Shown here: piece by piece, positions 8,281 through 17,117 of the stretch
Layout: each line of letters opens with the position of its first letter
Position numbering within the stretch: the stretch's first letter is position 1
DNA from: Streptomyces sp. CB01373
GTDB lineage: Bacteria; Actinomycetota; Actinomycetes; Streptomycetales; Streptomycetaceae
Assembly (NCBI RefSeq): GCF_002803075.1
Contig: NZ_NNBK01000012.1
Location: 372,001-436,000 of the forward strand
Length of the DNA stretch: 64,000 nucleotides
Reading direction: 5' to 3'
Made by a program: the position numbers and the translations under genes
Notes under the pieces: generated by a model
Database searches by the model: none
Told to the model about the DNA's origin: nothing
What the model saw: the letters and a program-made list of their open reading frames with translations, nothing else

Positions 8281-8401
8281 GCATCGAGTGTCCAACGTCA
8301 CGGGGAAAGTCCAATTTCCGATGGGTGAGGTTCGTTTGACGGTGTTGGGCTGGTCAAGCTGTGTGGAAGAGCGTGGTGCCGGGCGGTGCCCGTCAGCCGT
8401 C

Positions 8402-9568
8402 TTAGGTGATCAGGAAGTCGCGCAGGTCGGATAGCGTCCTGGTCGTGCCGTCCACCGTCAACGACCAGAAGGTCCATCCATCCACCTTCTCGTCGCCGGT
8501 CGCCATCCGTGCCGCGGACGTGGGCGTGGCCAAGGGCTGCTGGAAGCACTCGATGATGCCGTCCTTTCGCAGCGTTGCCCTGGCCGGGCCCCGTTTCCCC
8601 CGGCCTGTCAGCGCGATCCCACCTGTGGAGAACGCCTCGGGGGGCAAGGCGGCCACCAGGGTCCGTAGGTCGACGCGATGAGCCGTCGCCATGGCCGCCG
8701 CAGGCTCGGTTCCGTCGCTCGCGCGTTCGGCGATATCGCCCCCCGCCCTTCCCTGAGGGGGCACCTCATCTCCCGAGCGGCTGTAGGCGAGGAGCGCCAA
8801 GCGTTCCGCTGCCGCTGCCGCGGCGCTCCACTCCGCGGTCGTCCGGGTCAGGTCGTCGATCTCCTTGCGGGCGTACCGCGCCACAACGGCGTCGTCTCTG
8901 CGGACGAGGTATAGCTCGACGAGTTGGTCCACCTTTTCGATCAAGGTGGACCTTGTCTCAATGAGCCGGTCGGCATTGAGAGCGAGTATCCGTATGGTCT
9001 CGTCCACCCGGCAGAGATCCCAGGCCACCTCGTCGTCGGAGTAGGGCTTTTCGAGCCTGCGCCGGGCGTAGCCCTGGCTATCGAATCCGACGAGATCGGC
9101 GTCCTCGGCCAGCACGGGATCAAGGAGCACCGGCAGTTCGCCCTCCAGGCTTTCGCCCACCGACGCGCGTTGCCCGAGTAAAGGGAAGCGGGCTCCCTTG
9201 CCCGGCCCGGCGCTTTGATTGCCGTAGCGGGCACCGCCGCTGTTGCAATGGTGGCAGGCGAGGCGGTAATTGGCGGGGTCATAGGCGAGCCACCAGTACC
9301 CCCGGTGCTTGGCCTCGCCGGCGACGGCGGACTTCGGCCGGTAGTGGTCGACGTGGTAAGGCGACCGATTGTCCCTGGTCTCGCAATACCAGCATTTGTC
9401 CATGAGGGCGATCAGCCGGTCGCGGATCGCGTCCTCCCGCCACATCTCGCGGAAGGAGAGCTCCTTGTCTGCATCCTTCGCGTCATCGTGGAGCTTCTCG
9501 AGTTCCTTGGCGGCTCTGTCCGCCCACTGCTGTGGAGCGGTGAGTCCGGTGTTGTCTACGTGGCGCAC
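8402..9568 (-). CDS. ptuB: PtuB-like HNH nuclease with C-terminal RAMA domain
   Basis: 388 residues. The N-terminal third is a PtuB/HNH domain with C59-x2-C62 (CWYC), H72-V-D-H75 (HVDHYRPKS), a GYWWLAYDPAN strand and C105-x2-C108-N109 (ACHHCN); the nuclease and metal residues are intact. The middle is helical. The last 75 residues match a RAMA domain: VDLRTLVAAL, ATLRKDGII, PTSAARMATG and the diagnostic DGWTFWSL...LSDLR. RAMA domains are predicted to read DNA modification. Septu pairs an ABC-type ATPase (PtuA) with an HNH nuclease (PtuB); here ptuB starts 5 nt after the ptuA stop. The RAMA fusion is unusual for PtuB as far as I know. Last gene of a four-gene operon. Confidence 0.78.
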   Translation of the reverse strand: MRHVDNTGLTAPQQWADRAAKELEKLHDDAKDADKELSFREMWREDAIRDRLIALMDKCWYCETRDNRSPYHVDHYRPKSAVAGEAKHRGYWWLAYDPANYRLACHHCNSGGARYGNQSAGPGKGARFPLLGQRASVGESLEGELPVLLDPVLAEDADLVGFDSQGYARRRLEKPYSDDEVAWDLCRVDETIRILALNADRLIETRSTLIEKVDQLVELYLVRRDDAVVARYARKEIDDLTRTTAEWSAAAAAAERLALLAYSRSGDEVPPQGRAGGDIAERASDGTEPAAAMATAHRVDLRTLVAALPPEAFSTGGIALTGRGKRGPARATLRKDGIIECFQQPLATPTSAARMATGDEKVDGWTFWSLTVDGTTRTLSDLRDFLIT

Positions 9569-9573
9569 CGGGA

Positions 9574-11217
9574 TCAGACCCCCCGGGAGAAGCGCTCGTC
9601 GAAGAGGACGCGTGCGGTCGCTTCCAGCTCCTCGCCCGTCACAGTTCCGTTTCGGGCCCGTTCGATGAGTTCCGTGCGTCGCCGGTGCAGTTCCGCCAGG
9701 AAGGAGGAGAGCACCTTATCGCGGCGCCCAGTGGCGAACCCTAGTCCGTCGAGCTGGTCGGTGACCTCCTGGAGTTTTCGGCGCGCCCTGGGGTCGCCCT
9801 CGGCTACAGGAATGAGGCGGTACTGGGTGTCGATCAGGTCCTGGGTGTGTTCGTCGAGTTGGCTTCGGAGGCGGAATAGGTCCGAGGTGAGCAGCCCGCC
9901 GGCTCCTTGGCCTCGTGGGCTGGTGTCCGGGACGAGCGCTGTGGTCCGTCCGTCGGCGTCCGTGTCGATTAACCGGATCTGCTGTCGCAGCATGTTCGAG
10001 ACGAGGAGGGGCTCGTGGGTGGCGGCGATGAACTGTGAGCGCTGTCCATCGCCGAGCATGCTCTGGACTGACGAATACCAGCGTCGGCTCCACTCGGGAT
10101 GGAAGTGCGCGTCGGGTTCGTCGAGGAGGAAGAGTGACTCCTGGCCTCGCTGGAGTCGCAGAAGACCGAGAACGGTAAGGATCTGCTGTTCGCCGGAGCT
10201 CAGTTGGTCCGCCCGGACGACGGCGCCATCCGCCTTGCGGACGCGCACATCGACCGTCAGGTAGCTGGCCATCTGAAGAGTGGAAAGGAGCCCGAACATC
10301 GACAGGTCGCTGTCGAAGAGGTTGCGGAAGGCGAGCACGTCCTCGGGGCTGCTCATGGTGAGGGCGAACCCGTCGTCGGGGGTGCCTGCGCTGTACAGCG
10401 GGTCCGATTCCGGCACCGGTCCGAAGCGGCCGGATGCTGCCGCCTCGGCGAACAGGGCGCGCGGCGGCCCGCCCAGCCCCCAGTACGGCAGGGCCGACAG
10501 ATCCTCCCCTACCGACGCGGGGGCGCGCAGGTGCAGCGTGGCGGACACCACCCCGTCCACCCTGGCCTGCTCCCTGAGGTAGTCGCCGAAGACGTCCGCC
10601 CACTGGCCGGCCAGGGAGAGCAGGACCAGGGGGAGCCAGTCGGGCGTGCACAGGAATCCCGGGGCGTACAGCGGGCACGTGATCGGCAGCTCTAGCTGCT
10701 CCGACCACACCCCCTCCTCGTTCTCCGGCCGGTCCTGCCAGGCAAACCAGGACTCGGTCCACTGCTCGCGCCACTTCGCCAGCTCCGCCTCGGCGAAGTG
10801 CACGTGGCGCTCGAACTCGGAGCCCCGTGGGACCCGGCCGTGTACCTGATACCCGAAGACGTGGTCGGGAAGGTGGCGGAGCCAGTCGCGACGCGGTGTC
10901 TCGTTGCGCGACCCGGCGGCGTCCGTCACCCACATGACCGGATCTGCCTCGGCGGACGGCTGCACGATCTCGACGGTCGTGTCGCGGAGCTGGTAGCGCA
11001 CCTCGTATCCGAAGCCCGTACGGCCCGAATGGCCGAGGGCGCAGCGGTAGAGAGCCCCGAAGAGCTCCGCGAGCGCGTGCAGGATCCGGGACTTCCCGCC
11101 TCCGTTGGGACCGATCAGTACGGCAATGGCCTGCCCTTTGTCGACGGCGCTCTCCAGGTCGAGGGTGAAGTCCCGCAGGCCGCGGTAGTCGGGCAGCCTC
11201 AGCTGCAGCAGCTGCAT
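9574..11217 (-). CDS. ptuA: PtuA-like AAA/ABC-class ATPase (Septu-type)
   Basis: 547 residues from ATG 11217, preceded by GAGGGGG (an in-frame start at 11280 lies inside the upstream gene and is less likely). Walker A is GPNGGGKS (36-43), the ABC-like signature is QLSSGEQQILTVL, Walker B is LFLLDEPDAHFHPEW and the switch His is in AATHEPLL. It belongs to the OLD/AAA_15-type ATPases used by PtuA, Gabija and retron systems. Location 10 nt after the HsdSM stop and 5 nt before a PtuB-like HNH identifies the Septu pairing. In known Septu, PtuA oligomers hold PtuB and control its nuclease by nucleotide state. All ATPase residues appear functional, in contrast to the upstream HsdR homologue. Confidence 0.8.
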   Translation of the reverse strand: MQLLQLRLPDYRGLRDFTLDLESAVDKGQAIAVLIGPNGGGKSRILHALAELFGALYRCALGHSGRTGFGYEVRYQLRDTTVEIVQPSAEADPVMWVTDAAGSRNETPRRDWLRHLPDHVFGYQVHGRVPRGSEFERHVHFAEAELAKWREQWTESWFAWQDRPENEEGVWSEQLELPITCPLYAPGFLCTPDWLPLVLLSLAGQWADVFGDYLREQARVDGVVSATLHLRAPASVGEDLSALPYWGLGGPPRALFAEAAASGRFGPVPESDPLYSAGTPDDGFALTMSSPEDVLAFRNLFDSDLSMFGLLSTLQMASYLTVDVRVRKADGAVVRADQLSSGEQQILTVLGLLRLQRGQESLFLLDEPDAHFHPEWSRRWYSSVQSMLGDGQRSQFIAATHEPLLVSNMLRQQIRLIDTDADGRTTALVPDTSPRGQGAGGLLTSDLFRLRSQLDEHTQDLIDTQYRLIPVAEGDPRARRKLQEVTDQLDGLGFATGRRDKVLSSFLAELHRRRTELIERARNGTVTGEELEATARVLFDERFSRGV

Positions 11218-11227
11218 CGGATCCCCC

Positions 11228-14137
11228 TCAGCCGGACTGGAACGTACGGGCATCGCGCGGCGGCGTGAGCTCCTCCGCAAGCCTGGCGAACCGTCGCCAG
11301 GCGTCCTCCAGCCGCCCGGAGATCTGCTGGGCGATCAGATGCGGCTCTGGAGTGTCTCCCGGCTCCTCCTCGCCCAGGTCGGCGCCGAGGTCGAGGTTGA
11401 CGTCGGGTCTGGCGAGGAGCGCGTCGACGGAGTAGGGCTTGAAGACCCTCGACGGGGCCCGGGAGTCGGGCGGGTGCCCGGGCCGGTAGGCAGCGACGAA
11501 CGCGTCGAGACCGGAGCCTTCCGGGGAATCGGCGACGACCGTGTGTCCGGTCCGCGCGTCGTATACCCAGAGGTGGCGGGTTGCCGGCGATCCGTCGGGG
11601 TGGGCCGCGGCCTTCTCGAAGAACAGGACGTTGAGCTTTACCCCCGAGGAGCCTCCGGAGAACCCGATGGGGAGGCGGAGCAGGGTGTGCACGTCGCACT
11701 GTTTCAGTAACTGTCTCCGTACCCGTTCCCCGGCGCCCTTCATGAAGAGGACGCCGTCCGGCACGACGACAGCGGCCCGGCCGCCGATCTCCAGCAGGGT
11801 GTAGACGTGCTGGATGAAGTTGAGCTGCTGGTGGCTGGTGGCCTCCCAGAAGTCCGGCCGGGCGAGGGCGAGCTCCTCAGCGCCATGGAGGTCGGGCGCG
11901 CCGGTGGACGGGGGCACCCAGCGTCGCTGCCCCAGTGGCGGATCGGCGAGGACGAGGGTGGCCTGGCGGCGAGGGCTCACGGTGAGGGAGTCCCGCACCT
12001 CGATGGCCGCCGGGTTGCCGTCGAGGCGCTCGACGCCGTGCAAGAACAGGTTCATGGTGGCGAGGCGCGCCGCCGCGTCCACCAGTTCCGTCCCGCGGAT
12101 CGCGCCGTGGGACAGCTGTTCCCGCTGGGCGGGCGGGACGCCCGGCGGGAGGTGTCGGGCGATGTACTCGAAGGACCGCACCAGAAATCCCCCAGTGCCT
12201 GCGGCCGGGTCCACGATCGTGTCCTCGACGGTCGGACGGCAGCACGCGACGATGGCGTCGACCAGCTCCCGGTGGGTGAAGTACTGGCCTGCGGCGGTCC
12301 GGTGGTCTTGAGCGCACCGGGCGAGGAACGCGTCGAAGACCGGGGCGCGCCACTCCGGCCGTTCGTCCCACCACGGGAGCCCCTCCTCGACCTGTTGGAT
12401 CAGGTTCTGGAGGTGCAGCGGGCGGCGGAGGCGGTTCTGGCCCTTGTGGAAGATGCGGCCGACTACGCCGCCGCGCTCGCCAAGCTCCGCCAGGAGGGCG
12501 CCATAGTGCTGGATCAGTTCCGTGCCCTCGTGCAGCGCGAGCTCGTCCCAGGCGTCGCGCCCCAGGACGTCGACGCGGTTGAGGGGCCGGTGCCGCAACT
12601 CCTGCGCCACCTTGAGGAAGAGCAGGTATGTCACCTGCTCGCCGTACTCCAGGGCTGTTAGGCCGTCGTCGCTCAGTGGCGGGAAGAAGGACCAGAGGTG
12701 CTCGGCCTGGCGCTCCACCTCGGAAGGTCGGTTGACAGGCCGTCGGGTGGGCGTCGTCGGCGGCACGGTCACTGCTCCCTTGAGTCGTACGTCGTTCTCG
12801 CTGCTCGGCGCTGCGCCGTGGGGCAGCCTGCCCGCGAGGGCCTGCTCCCGGCAGCCGTCGCGCAGCCGGTCCGCCATCGCCAGGGCTTCCTCGGCCAAGG
12901 CCGTAACGGAGGTGAGTCCGCTGTTCCACGCCTCCAAGGAGGCGAGGAGCGTGCCCTGTTCGGCGAGTGGAGGCACGGGGACGGGGATCTGCCGCAGCTG
13001 GTCGAGGCCCAGGGAGGCTAGGTCGGCTGTGCTCCGTGCGGCGTCCCGTAGCCAGCGTCGGCCGGGCCCGTTCGCGTACAGGGCGAGCAGCCGGGGGTGC
13101 AGGGCGTCCCCGGTCATACGGACCCGTGCCACGTGGTGGTTCGGTACGTACGTGCGGTGGGAGGAGTCCTCTTCCCACACCCGGGCGAGGCCGAGGCTGT
13201 CGGGCTGTCCGCTCAGCACATAAAGGACGTCCCCGGGGCTCAACCGGGTCGCCTCCGCTCTACGGGCGTCCAGCCGCACCTTCGGCATCTGCTCGTGTGC
13301 CCAGCGCTCGCCCCGGAGTTCGGCCGGGCGCAGGGAGCCCACCTCGACCTCGTGCGGATCGTCGGCACGCCGGCTGTTCGCCACGGGCCCGCGTACGACT
13401 TCGGCCAGCTCGCCGAGGGCGACCCAGCGCCATCCCACGGGGACGGTGGGCAGGGGAACGCGGTGCGTGGCCGCGGAGGGATCCGGGTCCGCGTGCGGCC
13501 CGGTTGTGGTGCGGCCGAGGACGCCCTGGTCGATCACGAGGGTGCGGAGGTCTTCCACCCGCCGCAGGGTGCCGCGGACGGCGGCTTCCTCCTCGGCGAC
13601 CCGAACGAGCCAGAAAGCGAGAGAGGTCTTGATCCGCTCCTGCTCGGATTGTGGGGGCAGCGGCAGCCGAACCCGTTCCAGATCCCGTGCCGCGATATGA
13701 CCCAGGCCGGCGCCCTGACGTACGGACGACTCGATCTGGCGCCGTACGGCGCGGGACTCCCACGCCAACACCAGGTACTCGGGGTCGATCAGCCGCTCGT
13801 CGACCCTCACCCGCACCATGGTGCCGGGGTATGTCATGGGCCCGGTGGTCTCGCGGACCAGGGAGGCCCGCCCGATCCGCGCCCCCGGCCCGTCGTTGCG
13901 GCTCATCAGGATGTCGCCCGGCCGGATCAGATGGCCGGCTGCTTCCGCTTCCGCTGCCGAGGCATACGGGCCTTCCCGGGACTCGGTGAGGTCGGCCGTC
14001 GCCGACCGGAGTGCGGGCAGGCGGAGGACGGGCACCCCTCCCGGGACAGCCTGACCGGACCGGCCCGCCGCCAAGGGCTCGCGCAACAGCTCGCCCAGCG
14101 GAACCTCGGTCCAGCCGGGCGGCAGTCCCGTCCTCAC
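11228..14137 (-). CDS. HsdS-HsdM fusion protein of a type I restriction-like complex
   Basis: 969 residues. The first 430 are an HsdS-like specificity subunit with two target recognition halves (VPLGELLREPL...LPLPPQSEQERI and WRWVALGELAEVV...VPVPPLAEQGTL). From about 465 it becomes an HsdM: an N-terminal helical domain (LWSFFPPLSDDG...EYGEQVTYLLFLK), AAGQYFTHRELVDAIV, motif I D643-PAAGTGGF for AdoMet, and motif IV DPPL at 732-735. The usual catalytic motif is NPPF/Y; DPP occurs in some amino-methylases, but Leu in place of the aromatic is unusual, so activity is doubtful. The S-M order in one chain is also uncommon. GTG 14137 overlaps the hsdR stop by 4 nt (GTGA), suggesting translational coupling. 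Confidence 0.8.
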   Translation of the reverse strand: MRTGLPPGWTEVPLGELLREPLAAGRSGQAVPGGVPVLRLPALRSATADLTESREGPYASAAEAEAAGHLIRPGDILMSRNDGPGARIGRASLVRETTGPMTYPGTMVRVRVDERLIDPEYLVLAWESRAVRRQIESSVRQGAGLGHIAARDLERVRLPLPPQSEQERIKTSLAFWLVRVAEEEAAVRGTLRRVEDLRTLVIDQGVLGRTTTGPHADPDPSAATHRVPLPTVPVGWRWVALGELAEVVRGPVANSRRADDPHEVEVGSLRPAELRGERWAHEQMPKVRLDARRAEATRLSPGDVLYVLSGQPDSLGLARVWEEDSSHRTYVPNHHVARVRMTGDALHPRLLALYANGPGRRWLRDAARSTADLASLGLDQLRQIPVPVPPLAEQGTLLASLEAWNSGLTSVTALAEEALAMADRLRDGCREQALAGRLPHGAAPSSENDVRLKGAVTVPPTTPTRRPVNRPSEVERQAEHLWSFFPPLSDDGLTALEYGEQVTYLLFLKVAQELRHRPLNRVDVLGRDAWDELALHEGTELIQHYGALLAELGERGGVVGRIFHKGQNRLRRPLHLQNLIQQVEEGLPWWDERPEWRAPVFDAFLARCAQDHRTAAGQYFTHRELVDAIVACCRPTVEDTIVDPAAGTGGFLVRSFEYIARHLPPGVPPAQREQLSHGAIRGTELVDAAARLATMNLFLHGVERLDGNPAAIEVRDSLTVSPRRQATLVLADPPLGQRRWVPPSTGAPDLHGAEELALARPDFWEATSHQQLNFIQHVYTLLEIGGRAAVVVPDGVLFMKGAGERVRRQLLKQCDVHTLLRLPIGFSGGSSGVKLNVLFFEKAAAHPDGSPATRHLWVYDARTGHTVVADSPEGSGLDAFVAAYRPGHPPDSRAPSRVFKPYSVDALLARPDVNLDLGADLGEEEPGDTPEPHLIAQQISGRLEDAWRRFARLAEELTPPRDARTFQSG

Positions 14138-17055
14138 GCCAGCACGCTCCGCAGCTCGTCCAGCAGGCGGACCGCACCCTGCTCACCGTGCTCCCCGAAG
14201 GCGCGCAGGAAACCCGACGTGCCGCCCCTGAGGGTGAAGGGAACGGCGTCGAGAGACGCGGCGGCGAAGTGTCCGCCGGCCGCCGTGCCGTCCGCGATGT
14301 GCTCCATCCACCAGACCTGGTCGGAGTCGAAGGACCGTCCCCGGCGCTTTTGGTGGTCGATCCACGCGTCGAGCCGGTCGAAGACTTGGTCGCGGTAGGG
14401 GCGCGGGCGCGGCTCCAGGCCCGCTTCGTACCGGACGAGGGCAAGGAGGTCCGCAGGCCCCTTCGGTGCCCGCAGCCGACGGGGATCCGACACAGTGACA
14501 CCGGCGCGTTCGTAGGCGCTCCAGATCCGCTCCGCCGTCAGGCCGTGGGGCGGCCGCGCCAGAGACTCGGCCCACGAGCGAAGCCTGCGGACATCCTCCT
14601 CGGACAGGCCCCCTGCGCCGGTGATCAGCTCCCGCGCCGGGTCATTGCCTGTCCGTAGGAAGGACCGCCAACGCTCCATGACATCGGCGTCGTCGACTGT
14701 TGCAGCGGCGGCCGGGGTCGGGGCCTCGTCCGCGTCCTTCCTCCGACCCCGTCCCCGCTTCCGCGTCGTGGAAGGCCGACCGGAATGGTGTCGTGCGACG
14801 CCGACCGGATCCACGACCACGCACCGGGTCTTGGCCGACGCGCCGGGAGTGACCGCCCTCAGTGCCGCCGACGCGATGGGGCGCGTCCCGACCGCGAGCA
14901 TCTGGAAGTAGCGATATGAGGACCTGACGTCCCGCAGGAACAGCAGACATTCGACGGGCGCGATGTCCGTCCCGGTAAGCAGGTCCACCACGACGATGAC
15001 TCGCGGTTCGACGGTGTTACGGAACTGCGAGAGCAGCCGGTACGGTGATCCGCCTTTGAGCGTCACCTTCTGGCAGAAGCCAGGCCCCTGCCCGAAGACC
15101 ACGCGCACCGCGTCGACCACCTCGTCCGCATGCTGGTCGTCGGTCGCGTAGACGACGGTCTTGGGCAGCGACACGTCCCCGGTACCGGGCCTCGCCCGCT
15201 CGGGGAACAGCGACGGCAGCCCCTCCTTGAACGCCGTCAGCGCGGCGTGGAGCGCTTTGCCGCTCACCCCGGAGCGACGGTGCCCGAGGGGTTCCTCCAC
15301 GTCGGGGTCGAACTCCTCCTCCAGTATTTCGGCCGCCCGCTCTGGTCGCGTGCGGAGGCTGCCGACACGGTAGATGGTGACGTCCACAGCTCGGCCGTCG
15401 GCGACGGCGTCCTCGAAGGTGTAGGAGCTGATGAGATTGCCCTGGAAGACTTCCAGCGACCGGTCCGTTGGGGTGGCCGTCAGGCCAAGCACCGGGGCGT
15501 CGAAGTAGTCGAACAGCGCACGCCATCGGGGGGAGACGGACCGGTGGCAGTTGTCGGCGATGACGAGGTCGAAGGACTCGGGGGGCAGATCGGGCCGGTA
15601 GCGGACTCCGGACGCCGGATTGTCCCCGGACAGGGCGTTGTGGAGCCGTGGCACGGTGCTCACGACGACTCCCTGGGGCGGCACGGCGTCCGGGCCTAAC
15701 CGCTCCACCCGGTACGACTCGGTGAACTTCCGGCCGTCGTCGTCGGGGCCGGAGTAGGCCGCGAAGGTCGCCAGCGCCTGGTTTTCGAGCTCCAGCCGGT
15801 CGACCAGGAAGAGGATCCGGCGGGCCCGGGCGTGCCGCAGCAGACGGTGGGCCGCGGTGACGGCCGTGACCGTCCGGCCGCCCCCAACAGCGATCTGGGC
15901 CATGGCCCGGCGCTCGCCCCGGCGCAGCGAGCTCTCGAACGCCCGCACCGCCTCGTACTGCACCGGCCCTAGGGAGTCCCGGGGGTAGCCGCCATCACCG
16001 AGGTCCGGAAGACGGTGGCGCACGCGGCCCTGGAACGTTGGCGCCTGGGGGTCGGTCGCGGCTTCGCGCAGCCAGCGGGCGACGGTATCCGGCTGGTGGA
16101 AGGTGAAGATCTCCCGGGGGCGCGGCTCGGGGTCGTCCCCATTCCGGAACAGCACCCGGACGCCGTCGGTGGCGTATGTGTAGGGCATCCGCCGCTCTGC
16201 GGACGCCGTCGACGGGGTGCCGGCCTCACGGGTCCGGGCCATCGCCGCGCGCAGGTCCTCGCGGGGGGACCGCACCTTGACGGTGCCCACCGGCTGGCCG
16301 TCGACGCGAAGCACGTAGTCCGGTCCCGCCGCCCAGTCCGATTGCGCCGTGCCCCGCATCGCGACCCCCCGCACCGGTAGCTCGTCCGGCGGGTCCGAAT
16401 CATTCCGTACGGTCCATCCCGCTTCGGTCAGCAGCTCCGCGACGTGCCACTCCGCCTCCAGGAGGGCCGAACGCGCCTTCAGGGACGCGCGGGTGGGCGT
16501 CTCGGCGGGCGTACGCCGGTCGAAGGTCCGCCGCAGCACGGGGACGTACTCCTCGAGCAGGGCGACCCAGGTGGCCAGGTCGGTCACCGGCTCCCATATG
16601 GCCACGTGTCGGCGCGGTGAGTTCGCCGGGATGTCGTCCCATTCGGCAGGCGGGACGAAGGACAGCGCGTCACGCACTCCGGTCTGTAGTCGGAAGTACC
16701 AGACGCCCAGCTCGAAGCAGTGGCGTACGAAACGCCGGGCACGGGACCGGTCGTCCGGTCCGGCCTCGCCGTCTGGTGTGGGATCGCCGGAGCGGCACAG
16801 TTCGGCCAGCACGCGGTGCACCGGGCCGTCGGCGGAATCCGAGCCGAGCAGCCGGGCGGACTCCGCAGTCAGCACCTCCGCGAACTGCCGGGCCTGGGCG
16901 AGGGACCGTTTCGGGCGGTCGTGCGCGTCGGCCTCAGCACCCGCGCCGTACAGCAGTAGGAGGGGCTCCAGCGGCAGCAGGAAGCCGAAGTTCGCGGAAG
17001 CGGCGGCCAGCTCCGCCAGGGCTTCCTCGACAGCCACCTGGTGCACTCGGCCCAC
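14134..17055 (-). CDS. HsdR-like type I restriction subunit with degenerate catalytic motifs
   Basis: 973 residues from GTG 17055 (AAGGGA site just upstream; an in-frame ATG at 17118 is less well placed). Order: DUF4145-like N-terminal domain (about 1-170), PD-(D/E)xK-type nuclease domain (about 200-275), SF2 translocase (about 360-740) and a helical C terminus. The fold is complete but key residues are changed: nuclease Asp246 is kept but E-x-K reads K260-V-R262; Walker A reads GGGRT (391-395, Lys to Arg); the DEAH box reads DNCH (501-504, Glu to Asn); the arginine-finger motif reads QMLAVGTR (from Gln718). I checked these against the nucleotides. The open frame is intact, so this looks like repurposing rather than decay. 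First gene of the operon with hsdSM, ptuA and ptuB. Confidence 0.82.
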   Translation of the reverse strand: MGRVHQVAVEEALAELAAASANFGFLLPLEPLLLLYGAGAEADAHDRPKRSLAQARQFAEVLTAESARLLGSDSADGPVHRVLAELCRSGDPTPDGEAGPDDRSRARRFVRHCFELGVWYFRLQTGVRDALSFVPPAEWDDIPANSPRRHVAIWEPVTDLATWVALLEEYVPVLRRTFDRRTPAETPTRASLKARSALLEAEWHVAELLTEAGWTVRNDSDPPDELPVRGVAMRGTAQSDWAAGPDYVLRVDGQPVGTVKVRSPREDLRAAMARTREAGTPSTASAERRMPYTYATDGVRVLFRNGDDPEPRPREIFTFHQPDTVARWLREAATDPQAPTFQGRVRHRLPDLGDGGYPRDSLGPVQYEAVRAFESSLRRGERRAMAQIAVGGGRTVTAVTAAHRLLRHARARRILFLVDRLELENQALATFAAYSGPDDDGRKFTESYRVERLGPDAVPPQGVVVSTVPRLHNALSGDNPASGVRYRPDLPPESFDLVIADNCHRSVSPRWRALFDYFDAPVLGLTATPTDRSLEVFQGNLISSYTFEDAVADGRAVDVTIYRVGSLRTRPERAAEILEEEFDPDVEEPLGHRRSGVSGKALHAALTAFKEGLPSLFPERARPGTGDVSLPKTVVYATDDQHADEVVDAVRVVFGQGPGFCQKVTLKGGSPYRLLSQFRNTVEPRVIVVVDLLTGTDIAPVECLLFLRDVRSSYRYFQMLAVGTRPIASAALRAVTPGASAKTRCVVVDPVGVARHHSGRPSTTRKRGRGRRKDADEAPTPAAAATVDDADVMERWRSFLRTGNDPARELITGAGGLSEEDVRRLRSWAESLARPPHGLTAERIWSAYERAGVTVSDPRRLRAPKGPADLLALVRYEAGLEPRPRPYRDQVFDRLDAWIDHQKRRGRSFDSDQVWWMEHIADGTAAGGHFAAASLDAVPFTLRGGTSGFLRAFGEHGEQGAVRLLDELRSVLA

Positions 17056-17117
17056 GTTCCCTTCACTCCTCGTCAGCGTCACCGGCGACCGTGGCCCGGC
17101 GTCGAACAAGCACCCCA

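Larger units (their letters stand above)
7035..8296 (+). mobile_element. IS3-family insertion sequence (complete)
   Basis: About 1.26 kb bounded by the inverted repeat GTTGGACAC (7035-7043) / GTGTCCAAC (8288-8296), with overlapping orfA and orfB filling the space between. The flanking bases (CTTGAT on the left, GTCACG on the right) do not show a target-site duplication, which suggests a deletion next to one end after insertion. It lies between the stop of ptuB and the truncated HNH gene. Confidence 0.8.

Noticed and set aside
7029..8302. Target-site duplication around the IS3-type element
   Set aside because: Flanks CTTGAT and GTCACG do not match.
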